From Phenylobacterium sp. (GTDB lineage: Bacteria; Pseudomonadota; Alphaproteobacteria; Caulobacterales; Caulobacteraceae), in NCBI GenBank assembly GCA_020401865.1, contig JADCAS010000004.1:578811-642810 (forward strand): a stretch of 64,000 bases of DNA, written 5' to 3'. Position numbers and translations under genes: made by a program. The notes under the pieces were generated by a model. That model saw only the letters and a program-made list of their open reading frames with translations, did no database searches and was not told where the DNA came from. Positions 1-10,486 of this stretch are shown here, piece by piece; positions within the stretch are counted from its first letter, which is position 1; each line of letters begins with the position of its first letter.

Positions 1-1
1 A

Positions 2-313
2 CTGACCGTGCTGGACGGGGTCTGGAACGACATCGCCGACCTGGAAGGACTCGAACGCCAGTGCCGGCAGGGCGTGGAGTTCGGCTTCGACGGCAAGACC
101 CTGATCCACCCCGACCAGGTCGCTGCGGCCAACAGCGCCTTCTCCCCCGAACCAGAGGAGATCGCCTGGGCGCAGATTGTAGCCGCCGCCTTTGATTCGC
201 CCGAAAATCGCGGCAAGGGGGTCCTGCGGGTCGAGGGCCGGATGGTCGAGCGCCTGCACCTGGACCAGGCCCTCCGCCTCCTGGAGATCGCCGCAGCCCT
301 TGAGGAGGCATGA
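2..313 (+). CDS. CoA ester lyase (CitE / malyl-CoA lyase-like), C-terminal part
   Basis: The frame is open to the left edge, so only the last ~103 residues of a longer gene are present. The stretch FDGKTLIHPDQV followed by a short helical tail (EGRMVERLHLDQA) is typical of the C-terminal end of the HpcH/HpaI aldolase/citrate lyase beta family, which cleaves or forms C-C bonds in malyl-, citramalyl- or citryl-CoA using Mg2+. Position just upstream of mdh and sucCD fits a role in malyl-CoA or beta-methylmalyl-CoA metabolism, as in other alphaproteobacteria, but the substrate cannot be told from this fragment. The stop overlaps the start of the next gene by 4 bases (ATGA), suggesting coupling. 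Confidence 0.75.
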   Translation: MTVLDGVWNDIADLEGLERQCRQGVEFGFDGKTLIHPDQVAAANSAFSPEPEEIAWAQIVAAAFDSPENRGKGVLRVEGRMVERLHLDQALRLLEIAAALEEA

Positions 314-954
314 TGCGGACCCGACCCGCTGCTCTTCTGGTCCTGGCCTCACTGTCCCTGGCGGTGGCGGCGCCGGCCGCGCATGCCCAGGACCCGGACC
401 TGATCGGCGATCTCCTGAGAGCCGTCCCGACCCCCGACGCCCAAGAGGAAGAAGAGGCTGACGGGGGCGACCTGGACCTGCCCGAGGTCGTTGAGGCGCC
501 CTCCACCCGCACAGGTCCGACCTCCGTTCCGGGCCAGAGGGTGGGGGTGGATGACCACAGCCGCACGCCCGAGTCCCCCCTGAATTCCGCCGAACGGACC
601 TATGAGGCGCGGCTCCGGGCCGGGTATGCGGCCGCCCAGGCGCGGCTGGGCGAGCTGGAGGGGCGGTGGCTCGTCCGCAGCCAGGCCGGACCCCTCTACG
701 CCTTCCAGTTCATCGATTCCGGCGCCGGGACCCTCGACGGGGCCTGGAGCGATCCCCGCCGCCCCGGCGCGCTGACGGGCTCAGGATACCTGAGTTCCGC
801 GAGCCGCGCTGGCGGGCGCCTGGTCCTCAGTCTTGAAGCGCCGCCGCGCCGGGGACCTGTCCAGCTTCAGCTCCGGCCGGAAGGTCCGGGCCAATGGACG
901 GGAACCCTGACCGAGGACGGGGTCGAGGTCGCAGTCCGGATGCAGCGCGACTGA
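310..954 (+). CDS. Exported protein of unknown function
   Basis: 214 residues. The N-terminus has a clear Sec signal peptide (hydrophobic core LLVLASLSLAVAA, likely cleavage after AHA near residue 26). Residues ~40-75 are acidic and low in complexity (DAQEEEEADGG), and ~95-214 form a helix (AERTYEARLRAGYAAAQARL) and then a beta-rich domain with many Gly and Trp (GRWLVRS, FQFIDSGAGTLDGAW, GQWTGTLTEDG). I do not recognise a named family. It is translationally coupled to the upstream CoA ester lyase by an ATGA overlap, but export makes a shared pathway unlikely. A periplasmic location is inferred. Confidence 0.7.
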   Translation: MMRTRPAALLVLASLSLAVAAPAAHAQDPDLIGDLLRAVPTPDAQEEEEADGGDLDLPEVVEAPSTRTGPTSVPGQRVGVDDHSRTPESPLNSAERTYEARLRAGYAAAQARLGELEGRWLVRSQAGPLYAFQFIDSGAGTLDGAWSDPRRPGALTGSGYLSSASRAGGRLVLSLEAPPRRGPVQLQLRPEGPGQWTGTLTEDGVEVAVRMQRD

Positions 955-960
955 CGCCGG

Positions 961-1422
961 TCAGCCCGGACCCCGGCCCGGGAAGGGCGGATAGGGCTGG
1001 GCGCCGGGCGCCAGGGCCGGACGCGCCGCCGTCATCGCCCGGGACAGGGCCCCCGCGTCCATCCGCTCGGCCTCGCCGAAGCCCCAGACCGGACCCGGCC
1101 AGGCCGGATCCCCGTGTCGTCGCCCGACCACATGCACATGGAGCTGCGGGGTGATGTTCCCGAGGGCGCCGACGTTGAGCTTCTCCACCGCAAGGCCCAG
1201 GGCGGCGCCCAGGGCCCGGACGGCGTTTCCCGCCGCCACGATCTCCTCGACCAGCAGCCTGCGCTCCGCGGCGGTCAGGTCCTCGATCTCCCGCGCCCCG
1301 GCGACCTGGGGAATGAGAATCAGCCAGGGCCAGCGGGCGTCGTCCTGGAGCCGCACGTGGCAGAGGGGCAACTCGTCCAGGGCGTGCGAGCCGGCGAGGA
1401 AGGCGGGATCGATCTCGGGCAT
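961..1422 (-). CDS. HIT-family nucleotide-binding protein
   Basis: 153 residues from the ATG at 1422; an upstream in-frame start at 1455 would add 11 Pro/Gly-rich residues that lie outside the fold, so I prefer 1422. The HIT core is clear: KLNVGALGN at ~81-89 and QLHVHVVGR at 93-101. His95 and His97 match the last two histidines of the triad, while the first position is Gln93. Gln at the first position is, as I recall, usual in this alphaproteobacterial subgroup, so nucleotide hydrolase or transferase activity is still possible, but the substrate (Ap4A-like or AMP conjugates) is not established. It is convergent with the exported protein gene, the two stops being 6 bases apart. Confidence 0.85.
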   Translation of the reverse strand: MPEIDPAFLAGSHALDELPLCHVRLQDDARWPWLILIPQVAGAREIEDLTAAERRLLVEEIVAAGNAVRALGAALGLAVEKLNVGALGNITPQLHVHVVGRRHGDPAWPGPVWGFGEAERMDAGALSRAMTAARPALAPGAQPYPPFPGRGPG

Positions 1423-1546
1423 GGCGCCAGATTGGCCGGGCCCGCCGGGCTTCACAAGCGCAAGCGGCGTTGCAGGCCCCGCCGCTTCCGGTTAGGGAGC
1501 GCAGCGACGCGGGGCGACCGCGAAGCGCACATCCAGGAGACGAACC

Positions 1547-2533
<987 letters not shown>

Positions 2534-2536
2534 TCC

Positions 2537-3328
2537 TCAGATCCACCCGCGCCGCCGGAGTTCGGCGGCGTAGGTGCGGCTGACCGGGGCCTCCGACCCG
2601 TCCTTCAGGGTCAGGGTCGCCCGGCCGTCGCCCCGGCGCGCATCCGCGATGGCCGCCCGGGCCACCCACCAGGAGCGGTGCACCTGCATGCCCTCCTGGC
2701 CCTCCAGCTCGGCGATGGCGTCGGCCATGCGCAGCAGGATCAGGTCCTGGCCCGCGCTGGTGTGGACCCGAAGGTAGTGGTCCTCGGCCTCGACCGCCCA
2801 GATCTCGGCGCCGCGCAGTCGCACGGGAAGCCGCTCCAGGAAGCGCGAGGGGACCGGGGCCGGGCCGGGCTGCGCCCTGTCCTGCGGGACAGGGTTCACC
2901 GCGACCGAGAGCAGCGACATGGCCACGGACACCACCAGAGAGGTGCCGATATAGCCGGGCAGCGCCGAAGGGCCGATGTCCGCGCCCGGGATCAGGCCCA
3001 CCGCGAACCACACGATCACGCCGATCGGGGCGAAGATCAGGAGGCCGCCGAGGATCGCGTGGAGCCAACGGCTCAGCCCGGGCGCAAGCCGGCTGGCCAG
3101 CAGAAATCCTCCCAGGCCGATGATGCTGGTCAGAACCGCCACCGGCACCATGAAGCTGAACCTTATGCCCAGGGGATAGTCCGTCAGGCCGAAGGCGCCC
3201 GCGAACCCGAGGAAGGCGCCGACGGCGGCGGCGAGGCCGACCGTGATGACGACAACCCGCCGGAAGTCCGCCGCCGTCCACGCTTCGTGAATGGGGGCGG
3301 CTGGCGACCTGCGTAGCGGCGGCGTCAT
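2537..3328 (-). CDS. Membrane-anchored LytTR transcription regulator
   Basis: 263 residues from the ATG at 3328, preceded by GAGG at suitable spacing; the ATG at 3337 has no room for a ribosome binding site. Four hydrophobic segments cover about residues 25-150 (for example VVVITVGLAAAVGAFLGFAG and LLIFAPIGVIVWFAVGL). They are followed by a C-terminal LytTR DNA-binding domain (~residues 165-263, with AEDHYLRVHT and VHRSWWVARAAI). There is no receiver domain, so it is not a standard AlgR/AgrA response regulator. A paralogue with the same layout lies at 60197-60970. It is divergent from the DUF2306 gene, a possible target. Signal and ligand are unknown. Confidence 0.85.
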   Translation of the reverse strand: MTPPLRRSPAAPIHEAWTAADFRRVVVITVGLAAAVGAFLGFAGAFGLTDYPLGIRFSFMVPVAVLTSIIGLGGFLLASRLAPGLSRWLHAILGGLLIFAPIGVIVWFAVGLIPGADIGPSALPGYIGTSLVVSVAMSLLSVAVNPVPQDRAQPGPAPVPSRFLERLPVRLRGAEIWAVEAEDHYLRVHTSAGQDLILLRMADAIAELEGQEGMQVHRSWWVARAAIADARRGDGRATLTLKDGSEAPVSRTYAAELRRRGWI

Positions 3329-3429
3329 CTGGCGCATCCTCGTTTGTCGCCTGCGGCCGGGGCTGCAAGGGTCTGCTCGACAGCCGGCGGCCAGGTCCAC
3401 CCGGCGAACGGAGACTCAAGATAAGCCTT

Positions 3430-3969
3430 ATGTCCCAAATCCGCCCCCCCTCGCGCAAGATGACGCTGGCCCTTGCTCTGACCGTGGGACCCCTGATCGT
3501 GGTCGCGGCCATCCTCCCGGGCCTCTTCTCAGGCCTCTCGACCGGGCTTGCCCTGCCCGCCTTCCGTCCCCACGCCCCGGATCCGGAGTTCCTGGCTGCG
3601 ACCTCTCCGGTGATCCTGGTCCACCTCGCCTTCGGGCTCCTGGCCCTGCTGGTCGGCGCCATACTGATGACCGGCCGCAAGGGGGCCCGGATGCACCGGA
3701 TCCTCGGGTGGGGCTGGGTGGTCGCCGTCGGGATCGTGGCCTCCACCTCCCTGTTCATCAAGACTCTGAACCCGGGCCATTTCTCCCTCATCCATCTTCT
3801 CAGCGGATATGTAATCATCGCTCTGCCCCTGGCCGTGGCCGCCGCCCGCCGGCATGATGTGGAACGCCATCGCCGCTACATGACCGGCCTCTTCATCGGC
3901 GGCTTCGCGGTCAATCTGATCTTCGTTCTTCTTCCGGGGCGCTTCTTCTGGAACCTCTTCCTGGGTTGA
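3430..3969 (+). CDS. DUF2306-type integral membrane protein
   Basis: 179 residues with about five membrane segments: LALALTVGPLIVVAAIL near the start, VILVHLAFGLLALLVGAIL, ILGWGWVVAVGIVASTS, SLIHLLSGYVIIALPLAVAAA, and FIGGFAVNLIFVLL at the end. Conserved polar features include HRILGW, the HLLSGY motif and RRHDVERHRRYMTG. This pattern matches DUF2306 as I recall it, a family of unknown function sometimes described as DoxX- or cytochrome-b561-like. It shares a 101-bp divergent intergenic region with the LytTR regulator gene, so control by that regulator is a reasonable guess. Confidence 0.7.
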   Translation: MSQIRPPSRKMTLALALTVGPLIVVAAILPGLFSGLSTGLALPAFRPHAPDPEFLAATSPVILVHLAFGLLALLVGAILMTGRKGARMHRILGWGWVVAVGIVASTSLFIKTLNPGHFSLIHLLSGYVIIALPLAVAAARRHDVERHRRYMTGLFIGGFAVNLIFVLLPGRFFWNLFLG

Positions 3970-3984
3970 CCCGGATCGTCCGGG
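3970..3984 (+). terminator. Candidate hairpin after the DUF2306 gene
   Basis: CCCGGA-TCG-TCCGGG is a perfect 6-bp stem with a 3-base loop starting right after the TGA of the DUF2306 gene. There is no T run, so it is at best a weak terminator or an mRNA end-stabilising hairpin before sucC. Confidence 0.3.
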
Positions 3985-4097
3985 ACCTCTCTGCGTCTGC
4001 AGGAGGATCGCACGGCGGTTGCCTCAATTCCGGGGGGCGCCTATAAACCGGCCACTCGCCAATCGGGCGAGCCTGCAGAACAGCGTTTCTGGGCCTC

Positions 4098-5297
4098 ATG
4101 AACATCCACGAACATCAAGCCAAGGCCGTCCTGTCCGAGTTCGGCGTGGCGGTCCCGCGCGGGTTTCCCGCCTTTTCCGTCGACGAGGCCGTCAAGGCCG
4201 CCGAGCAGCTGGGCGGCCCGGTCTATGTGGTGAAGTCCCAGATCCACGCCGGCGGTCGCGGCAAGGGCCGCTTCGAGGGCCTGGGCCCCGACGCCAAGGG
4301 CGGCGTCCGGGTGGTCAAGAGCGTCGATGACGTCCGCGCCAACGCCCAGGAAATGCTCGGCCGGGTCCTGGTGACCCACCAGACCGGTCCCAAGGGCAAG
4401 CAGGTCAACCGCCTCTACATCGAAGAAGGCGCGGCCATCTCAAGGGAATTCTACCTCTCGCTCCTGGTGGACCGCGAGACGAGCCGGGTGTCGGTGGTGG
4501 CCTCCACCGAGGGCGGGATGGACATCGAGACCGTGGCCCACGACACGCCGGAAAAGATCATCACCTTCGGAATCGACCCAGCGACCGGCGTCTGGCCCTT
4601 CCACGGGCGCACCCTGTCCAAGGCCCTGGGCCTCAGCGGCGACCTCGCCAAGCAGGCGGCCAAGCTTCTGGGGCAGCTTTACACAGCCTTCGTCGCCAAA
4701 GACATGTCGATGCTCGAGATCAACCCGCTGATCGTGACCGCCGATGACCAGCTGCGGGTCCTGGACGCCAAGGTGTCCTTCGACTCCAACGCCCTCTACC
4801 GGCATCCGGAAATTGTCGCTCTGCGCGACGAGAGCGAAGAAGACCCCAAGGAGATCGAAGCCTCCAAGTTCGACCTCTCCTACATCGCCCTCGACGGCGA
4901 GATCGGCTGCATGGTCAACGGCGCGGGCCTGGCCATGGCGACCATGGACATCATCAAGCTCTACGGCGCCGAGCCCGCCAATTTCCTGGACGTCGGCGGC
5001 GGCGCGGACGAAGCCAAGGTGACGGCCGCCTTCAAGATCATCATGGCCGATCCCAATGTGAAGGGGATCCTGGTCAACATCTTCGGCGGGATCGCCCGGT
5101 GCGATATCCTGGCCAACGGCGTGGTCAACGCCGTCAAGCAGGTCGGCCTGACTGTGCCCCTGGTGGTACGCCTGGAAGGCACAAACGCCGAGCTGGGCAA
5201 GAAGATCATCAATGAGAGCGGCCTCAACGTCATTGCGGCCAACGACCTCAGCGATGGCGCCGAGAAGATTGTGAAAGCCGTGCGGGGGCTCGCCTAA
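4098..5297 (+). CDS. sucC: Succinyl-CoA synthetase, beta subunit
   Basis: 399 residues, the usual family length. It forms the nucleotide- and succinate-binding half of the alpha2beta2 or alpha-beta enzyme that makes ATP or GTP from succinyl-CoA. The N-terminus [12 protein letters not shown] and [10 protein letters not shown] (~residue 51) belong to the ATP-grasp domain. LEINPLIVT (~residue 208) and the C-terminal ligase domain with FLDVGGGAD and [11 protein letters not shown] complete it. The TAA overlaps the sucD ATG by one base, the usual coupled arrangement that keeps subunits in equal amounts. The ribosome binding site in front of the ATG is weak. Confidence 0.98.
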   Translation: MNIHEHQAKAVLSEFGVAVPRGFPAFSVDEAVKAAEQLGGPVYVVKSQIHAGGRGKGRFEGLGPDAKGGVRVVKSVDDVRANAQEMLGRVLVTHQTGPKGKQVNRLYIEEGAAISREFYLSLLVDRETSRVSVVASTEGGMDIETVAHDTPEKIITFGIDPATGVWPFHGRTLSKALGLSGDLAKQAAKLLGQLYTAFVAKDMSMLEINPLIVTADDQLRVLDAKVSFDSNALYRHPEIVALRDESEEDPKEIEASKFDLSYIALDGEIGCMVNGAGLAMATMDIIKLYGAEPANFLDVGGGADEAKVTAAFKIIMADPNVKGILVNIFGGIARCDILANGVVNAVKQVGLTVPLVVRLEGTNAELGKKIINESGLNVIAANDLSDGAEKIVKAVRGLA

Positions 5298-6175
5298 TGT
5301 CCATTCTGATCGGCAAAGAAACCCGGGTCATCTGTCAGGGCATTACCGGCGCCCAGGGCACCTTCCACTCCGAGCAGGCCATCGCCTACGGGACCAGGAT
5401 GGTTGGCGGCGTGACCCCCGGCAAGGGCGGGACCACCCATGTGGGTCTGCCGGTATTCAATACGGTGGATGAAGCCGTGCGGCAGACGGGCGCGGACGCC
5501 AGCGTGATCTATGTGCCGCCGCCCTTCGCTGCGGATTCGATCCTCGAAGCGATCGAAGCCGAGATTCCCCTGATCGTCTGCATCACTGAAGGCATTCCTG
5601 TCGCGGACATGGTCAAGGTCAAGCGCGCCCTGTCGGGCTCGAGGTCCCGCCTGATCGGCCCGAACTGCCCCGGCGTCCTGACGCCGGAAGCCTGCAAGAT
5701 CGGCATCATGCCCGGGAATATCTTCCGCAAGGGTTCGGTGGGTGTTGTTTCCCGGTCGGGTACGCTTACCTACGAGGCGGTGTTCCAGACCAGCCAGGTC
5801 GGCCTTGGCCAGACCACGGCCGTGGGCATTGGCGGGGACCCCGTGAAGGGCACGGAGTTCATCGACGTGCTCGACATGTTCCTGAAGGATCCCGAAACCG
5901 AGTCGATCATCATGATCGGCGAAATCGGCGGTTCGGCTGAAGAAGATGCTGCGGAATTCATAAAGAATTCAGCCATTCGGAAGCCTATGGTCGGGTTCAT
6001 TGCGGGTCGCACCGCCCCGCCCGGACGCAGGATGGGCCATGCCGGCGCCATCATCTCGGGCGGCAAGGGCGGCGCGGAAGACAAGATTGCGGCGATGGAG
6101 TCCGCGGGAATCCGCGTGGCGCCGTCTCCGGCGAAGCTGGGAGAAACCCTGCTCGAGGTGCTGAAAGGCGCCTGA
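5297..6175 (+). CDS. sucD: Succinyl-CoA synthetase, alpha subunit
   Basis: 292 residues. It carries the CoA-binding Rossmann domain ([14 protein letters not shown] at ~15-28, VTPGKGG at ~40) and the phospho-histidine, His248 in [16 protein letters not shown], which carries phosphate between succinyl-CoA and the nucleotide. [10 protein letters not shown] and [10 protein letters not shown] are family signatures. It follows sucC with a one-base overlap and is followed 84 bp later by sucA, so sucCD and sucAB-lpdA probably form one long transcript or closely spaced units that make the lower TCA cycle enzymes together. Confidence 0.98.
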   Translation: MSILIGKETRVICQGITGAQGTFHSEQAIAYGTRMVGGVTPGKGGTTHVGLPVFNTVDEAVRQTGADASVIYVPPPFAADSILEAIEAEIPLIVCITEGIPVADMVKVKRALSGSRSRLIGPNCPGVLTPEACKIGIMPGNIFRKGSVGVVSRSGTLTYEAVFQTSQVGLGQTTAVGIGGDPVKGTEFIDVLDMFLKDPETESIIMIGEIGGSAEEDAAEFIKNSAIRKPMVGFIAGRTAPPGRRMGHAGAIISGGKGGAEDKIAAMESAGIRVAPSPAKLGETLLEVLKGA

Positions 6176-6259
6176 CGGGGCCTGACAATTCAACCTTGAG
6201 CGGTCCAGATCGACTCTCCTCCAGAAGGCGTCGCGGGCCGCCGGCGACAGGCGGACGAC

Positions 6260-9208
6260 ATGGCGGACGACGCTGGACGGATCAACGAGCTGCTGGCTGA
6301 AACCTCCTTCCTCTATGGCGGGAACGCCGCCTTCATCGAGGACCTCTACGCCCGCTGGCTGAAGGCGCCGGACTCCGTCGAGCCCTCCTGGCGAAGCTTC
6401 TTCGCCTCCGTCCATGACCGGGCCGGCGTGGGCCAGCCCCTGTCGCCGCCGTCCTGGACGGCGAGGGCCGCGCCCGCCGCCCGGCCCGACTGGCTCTCGG
6501 CCATCGACGGGCTCTGGCCGGCCGTGGAGGCCAAGCTCGCCTCGAAGATCGCCGACCGGACCCCCGCCGCCCCCGCCCAGGACGTTCGCGCGGCCACCCT
6601 CGATTCCCTCCGCGCCATCATGATGATCCGGGCCTACCGGATGCGGGGACACCTGCGGGCCAACCTCGACCCCCTGGGCATCGCCATGCCCGAGGGCGAC
6701 GCCTCGGAGCTGGATCCCGCCTCCTACGGCTTCAGCGAGGCCGACTACGACCGCCCCATCTTCCTGGACTACGTTCTGGGTCTGGAGACCGGGACCCTCC
6801 GCGAGATCCTGGCCATCCTCAAGCGCACCTACTGCTCGGACATCGGCGTGCAGTACATGCATATCTCCGATCCGGCCCAGAAGGCCTGGCTGCAGGAGCG
6901 GATCGAGGGCCGCGACAAGGAGATCGTTTTCACCCGCGAGGGCAAGATCGCCATCCTCAAGAAGCTGATCGAGACCGAAGGCTTCGAACGCTTCCTGCAC
7001 AAGCGCTTCCCGGGCACCAAGCGCTTCGGCCTGGACGGCGGCGAGTCCATGGTCCCGGCCCTGGAGCAGATCATCAAGCGCGGCGGCGCCCTTGGAGTCC
7101 AGGACATCGTCATCGGCATGCCGCACCGTGGGCGGCTGAACGTTCTGGCCGCGGTGATGGGCAAGCCGTACCACGTGATCTTCCACGAGTTCCAGGGCGG
7201 CTCGAGCCTGCCCTCCGACGTCGAGGGATCGGGCGACGTCAAGTATCACATGGGCGCCTCGTCCGACCGCGCCTTCGACGGGAATACCGTCCACCTGTCC
7301 CTGACGGCCAATCCCTCGCACCTGGAGATCGTCAATCCGGTGGTGCTGGGCAAGGCGCGCGCCAAGCAGGCCTTCGTACTCCGGGAGACCCCTGACGCCG
7401 GGCGCAGTCACGTCCTGCCCCTGCTGCTGCATGGCGACGCCGCCTTTGCGGGCCAGGGGGTGGTGGCCGAGTGCTTCGCCATCTCCGGGACGCGGGGCTA
7501 CCGCACCGGCGGCTGCGTCCACTTCATCGTGAACAACCAGATCGGCTTCACGACCGCGCCCAAGTACAGCCGCTCCTCGCCCTACCCCTCGGACGTGGCG
7601 CTGATGGTCGAGGCGCCGATCTTCCACGTCAACGGCGACGACCCCGAGGCGACGGTCTACGCCGCGAAGGTGGCCACCGAGTTCCGCCAGAAATTCGGCA
7701 AGGACGTGGTCATCGACATGTTCTGCTACCGACGGTTCGGTCACAACGAGGGCGATGACCCGACCATGACCTCGCCGCTGATGTACGCGCGGATCAAGGA
7801 CCACCCCAGCACCCGCGAAATCTACGCCCGTCAGCTGATCGCGGAAGGCGTCGTCACTGAGCCCGAGGTCGCGCAGTGGATGTCCGAGTTCGAGGCCTTC
7901 CTCGACGCGGAGTTCGACGCCGGCAAGGCCTACAAGGCGGACAAGGCGGACTGGCTGGATGGCAAGTGGGCGGGGCTCGCCCTGCCGGAGGGCGAAGACA
8001 GGCGGGGGAACACCTCGGTGCCTCTGTCCCGCCTCAAAGCGATCGGCGAGCGGATCACGGTCGTCCCCGAGGGGGTCGATGTTCACAAGAATGTTCGCCG
8101 GGTGATAGAGGCGCGGAAGTCTGCGATTGAGACTGGCGAGGGAATCGACTGGGCCACCGGCGAGCATCTCGCCTTCGGCAGCCTGCTTCAGGAGGGCTTC
8201 CCGGTCCGCCTGGCGGGGCAGGACAGCGTTCGCGGAACCTTCACCCAGCGCCACAGCGACATCGTCGACCAGACGACCGAGGCTCACTACACGCCTCTCA
8301 ACAATATCGGCCCCGGCCAGGCGCACTTCGAGGTCATCGACTCACCTCTCTCCGAGGAGGCGGTGCTGGGCTTCGAGTACGGCTTCTCCCTGGCGGACCC
8401 CAAGACCCTGGTGCTCTGGGAAGGCCAGTTCGGCGACTTCGCCAACGGCGCCCAGGTGGTGATCGACCAGTTCATCTCGTCCGGCGAGCGCAAGTGGCTG
8501 CGGATGAGCGGCCTGGTCCTGCTGCTGCCGCACGGCTACGAGGGCCAGGGCCCCGAGCACTCTTCCGCCCGCCTGGAGCGCTTTCTCCAGCTCTGCGCGG
8601 AGGACAACCTCCAGGTCGTCAACTGCACCACCCCGGCCAACTACTTCCACGTGCTGCGCCGGCAAATGCGCCGGGAGTTCCGCAAGCCCCTGGTGGTCAT
8701 GACGCCCAAGTCGCTCCTTCGGCACAAGAAGGCGGTGTCGCTCCTGTCCGAACTGGCAGAAGGCTCGTCCTTCCACCGGGTCCTGCATGACGACGCCGAA
8801 CGCGGCCGCCACACCGCGCTGACCCTCGACCCGCCGGAGAAGATCCGTCGTGTCGTCCTGTGCTCGGGCAAGGTCTATTTCGACCTCCTTGAAGCCCGGG
8901 AGGAGCGCGGCCTGACCGACATCTACCTGATGCGGCTCGAGCAGTTCTATCCCTGGCCGATGAAGTCCCTGTCGACCGAGCTGTCGCGGTTCCCCAACGC
9001 CGAACTGGTCTGGTGCCAGGAAGAGCCGAAGAATATGGGCGGCTGGACCTTTGTCGATCCCTGGCTCGAGCTGACCCTGGAACGCCTGAAGGTGAAGGCC
9101 AGGCGCGCCCGCTATGTGGGCCGGCCCGCCTCCGCCTCCACCGCCGCCGGCCAGATGAGCCGGCACAACCGCGAACTCCAGGCCTTCCTCACCGAAGCCC
9201 TCGCGTAA
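6260..9208 (+). CDS. sucA: 2-oxoglutarate dehydrogenase E1 component
   Basis: 982 residues, full length. A thiamine-diphosphate-dependent decarboxylase, it takes 2-oxoglutarate and passes the succinyl group to lipoyl-E2. The N-terminal E1 segment [16 protein letters not shown] is the part that anchors E1 to E2. [12 protein letters not shown] (~residue 287), [12 protein letters not shown] (His391-Asp393) and NNQIGFTT form the diphosphate/Mg2+ and active sites, followed by [14 protein letters not shown]. The C-terminal transketolase-like domain contains [14 protein letters not shown]. It is followed 16 bases later by sucB. Confidence 0.98.
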   Translation: MADDAGRINELLAETSFLYGGNAAFIEDLYARWLKAPDSVEPSWRSFFASVHDRAGVGQPLSPPSWTARAAPAARPDWLSAIDGLWPAVEAKLASKIADRTPAAPAQDVRAATLDSLRAIMMIRAYRMRGHLRANLDPLGIAMPEGDASELDPASYGFSEADYDRPIFLDYVLGLETGTLREILAILKRTYCSDIGVQYMHISDPAQKAWLQERIEGRDKEIVFTREGKIAILKKLIETEGFERFLHKRFPGTKRFGLDGGESMVPALEQIIKRGGALGVQDIVIGMPHRGRLNVLAAVMGKPYHVIFHEFQGGSSLPSDVEGSGDVKYHMGASSDRAFDGNTVHLSLTANPSHLEIVNPVVLGKARAKQAFVLRETPDAGRSHVLPLLLHGDAAFAGQGVVAECFAISGTRGYRTGGCVHFIVNNQIGFTTAPKYSRSSPYPSDVALMVEAPIFHVNGDDPEATVYAAKVATEFRQKFGKDVVIDMFCYRRFGHNEGDDPTMTSPLMYARIKDHPSTREIYARQLIAEGVVTEPEVAQWMSEFEAFLDAEFDAGKAYKADKADWLDGKWAGLALPEGEDRRGNTSVPLSRLKAIGERITVVPEGVDVHKNVRRVIEARKSAIETGEGIDWATGEHLAFGSLLQEGFPVRLAGQDSVRGTFTQRHSDIVDQTTEAHYTPLNNIGPGQAHFEVIDSPLSEEAVLGFEYGFSLADPKTLVLWEGQFGDFANGAQVVIDQFISSGERKWLRMSGLVLLLPHGYEGQGPEHSSARLERFLQLCAEDNLQVVNCTTPANYFHVLRRQMRREFRKPLVVMTPKSLLRHKKAVSLLSELAEGSSFHRVLHDDAERGRHTALTLDPPEKIRRVVLCSGKVYFDLLEAREERGLTDIYLMRLEQFYPWPMKSLSTELSRFPNAELVWCQEEPKNMGGWTFVDPWLELTLERLKVKARRARYVGRPASASTAAGQMSRHNRELQAFLTEALA

Positions 9209-9224
9209 AGAAGAGGACACGATC

Positions 9225-10454
9225 ATGGCCGACATCATGACCCCCGCCCTCGGAGAATCCGTCTCCGAGGCCACCGTGGCGCGCTGGACCAAGAAGCCCG
9301 GAGAGTCGGTCCGCAAGGATGAAATCCTCGTCGAACTGGAGACCGACAAGGTCAGCCTCGAGGTGGCCGCGCCTGCCGACGGCGTGCTGGAGTCCATTTC
9401 CGCCGAGGAGGGCGCCACGGTCGAGCCGGGCGCCGTGCTGGGTCGGGTGAGGGAGGGCGCCGCCGCTTCCACACCCGCCGCCGCCCCTGCGCCCTCTGCC
9501 CCCAAGGTCGCCAAGCCTGCGCCTGCGCCTGCGCCTGCGCCTGCGGCCCCGGCCCCCGCCGCAGCAGCTTCCGCTGCACCGGTCCTGGCCCCCTCGGCTC
9601 AGCGAATCGCTACCGAGGGCAGGCTCGACCCGGCCGCCATCGCCGGCACGGGCAAGGGGGGCCGCGTGACCAAGGCCGACGCCCTTGCCGCCCTCGAGGC
9701 CCGGGCCGCCGCCCCGCCGCCTGCGCCTGCGCCCGCCGCCCCGCGGGAGGCCCACGCCCGGGAGGAGCGCATCCGGATGACCCGGCTGCGGCAGACCATC
9801 GCCCGCCGCCTCAAGGAGGCCCAGCAGACCGCCGCCATGCTCACGACCTTCAACGAGGTCGACATGAGCGCTGTCATGGCCCTGCGGGGCACCTACAAGG
9901 ACGCCTTCGAGAAGACCCACGGCGTGAAGCTCGGCTTCATGGGCTTCTTCGTCCGGGCCTGCATCCACGCCCTGAAGTCCGTGCCCGAGGTCAACGCCGA
10001 GATCGACGGTCAGGACCTGATCTACAAGAACCACTACGATATCGGCGTCGCCGTCGGCACCGAGCGCGGCCTGGTCGTGCCGGTGGTGCGCGACGCTGAC
10101 CTCCTGTCCCTGGCGGGGATCGAGAAGGCCATCGGCGACCTCGGCAAGAAGGCCCGCGACGGCGCCCTGGCCCTGGACGACCTGCAGGGCGGCACCTTCA
10201 CCATCTCGAACGGCGGGGTCTATGGCTCGCTGATGTCGACGCCGATCCTCAACGCGCCTCAATCGGGCATCCTGGGCATGCACAAGATCCAGGAGCGCCC
10301 GGTGGCCGTGAATGGCCAGGTGGTGATCCGTCCGATGATGTATCTTGCCCTGTCCTATGACCACAGGATCGTCGACGGCCAGGGCGCCGTCACCTTCCTG
10401 GTGCGAGTCAAGGAAGCCATCGAGGATCCGCAGCGCCTGCTGCTCGACATCTGA
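9225..10454 (+). CDS. sucB: Dihydrolipoyllysine succinyltransferase (E2 of 2-oxoglutarate dehydrogenase)
   Basis: 409 residues. It forms the core of the complex and moves succinyl from E1 to CoA. An N-terminal lipoyl domain (1-77) has the lipoylated Lys42 in [10 protein letters not shown] Pro/Ala linker (~85-120) follows, then a peripheral subunit-binding domain (~122-160, [18 protein letters not shown]), a second Ala/Pro linker, and the acyltransferase domain with the catalytic His380 and Asp384 of DHRIVDG. A ribosome binding site (AGAGGA) precedes the ATG. It is in one operon with sucA upstream and lpdA 32 bases downstream. Confidence 0.97.
   Translation: MADIMTPALGESVSEATVARWTKKPGESVRKDEILVELETDKVSLEVAAPADGVLESISAEEGATVEPGAVLGRVREGAAASTPAAAPAPSAPKVAKPAPAPAPAPAAPAPAAAASAAPVLAPSAQRIATEGRLDPAAIAGTGKGGRVTKADALAALEARAAAPPPAPAPAAPREAHAREERIRMTRLRQTIARRLKEAQQTAAMLTTFNEVDMSAVMALRGTYKDAFEKTHGVKLGFMGFFVRACIHALKSVPEVNAEIDGQDLIYKNHYDIGVAVGTERGLVVPVVRDADLLSLAGIEKAIGDLGKKARDGALALDDLQGGTFTISNGGVYGSLMSTPILNAPQSGILGMHKIQERPVAVNGQVVIRPMMYLALSYDHRIVDGQGAVTFLVRVKEAIEDPQRLLLDI
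9515..9544 (+). repeat. Five tandem GCCTGC hexamers in the sucB linker
   Basis: Five exact copies of GCCTGC encode the alternating Pro-Ala part of the flexible linker between the lipoyl and subunit-binding domains of SucB. The repeat is in frame with a 6-base period, so copy-number slippage would lengthen or shorten the linker without breaking the gene. Confidence 0.85.
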
Positions 10455-10486
10455 ACCCTTCAGGCCCGACCGGGTAAGGAAGCGCC

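Noticed and set aside
951..964. CTGAC-GCCG-GTCAG as a two-way terminator between convergent genes
   Set aside because: The stem is only 5 bp, it consists mostly of the two stop regions, and no T run follows on either strand.
5969..8326. A 785-codon open frame on the minus strand across sucA
   Set aside because: It lies antisense to a well-conserved gene and has the biased Gly/Arg/Val/Leu content expected of a shadow frame in GC-rich DNA; no domain is recognisable.
9515..9544. A CRISPR or mobile repeat
   Set aside because: The repeats are six bases long, contiguous and in frame in the sucB linker.
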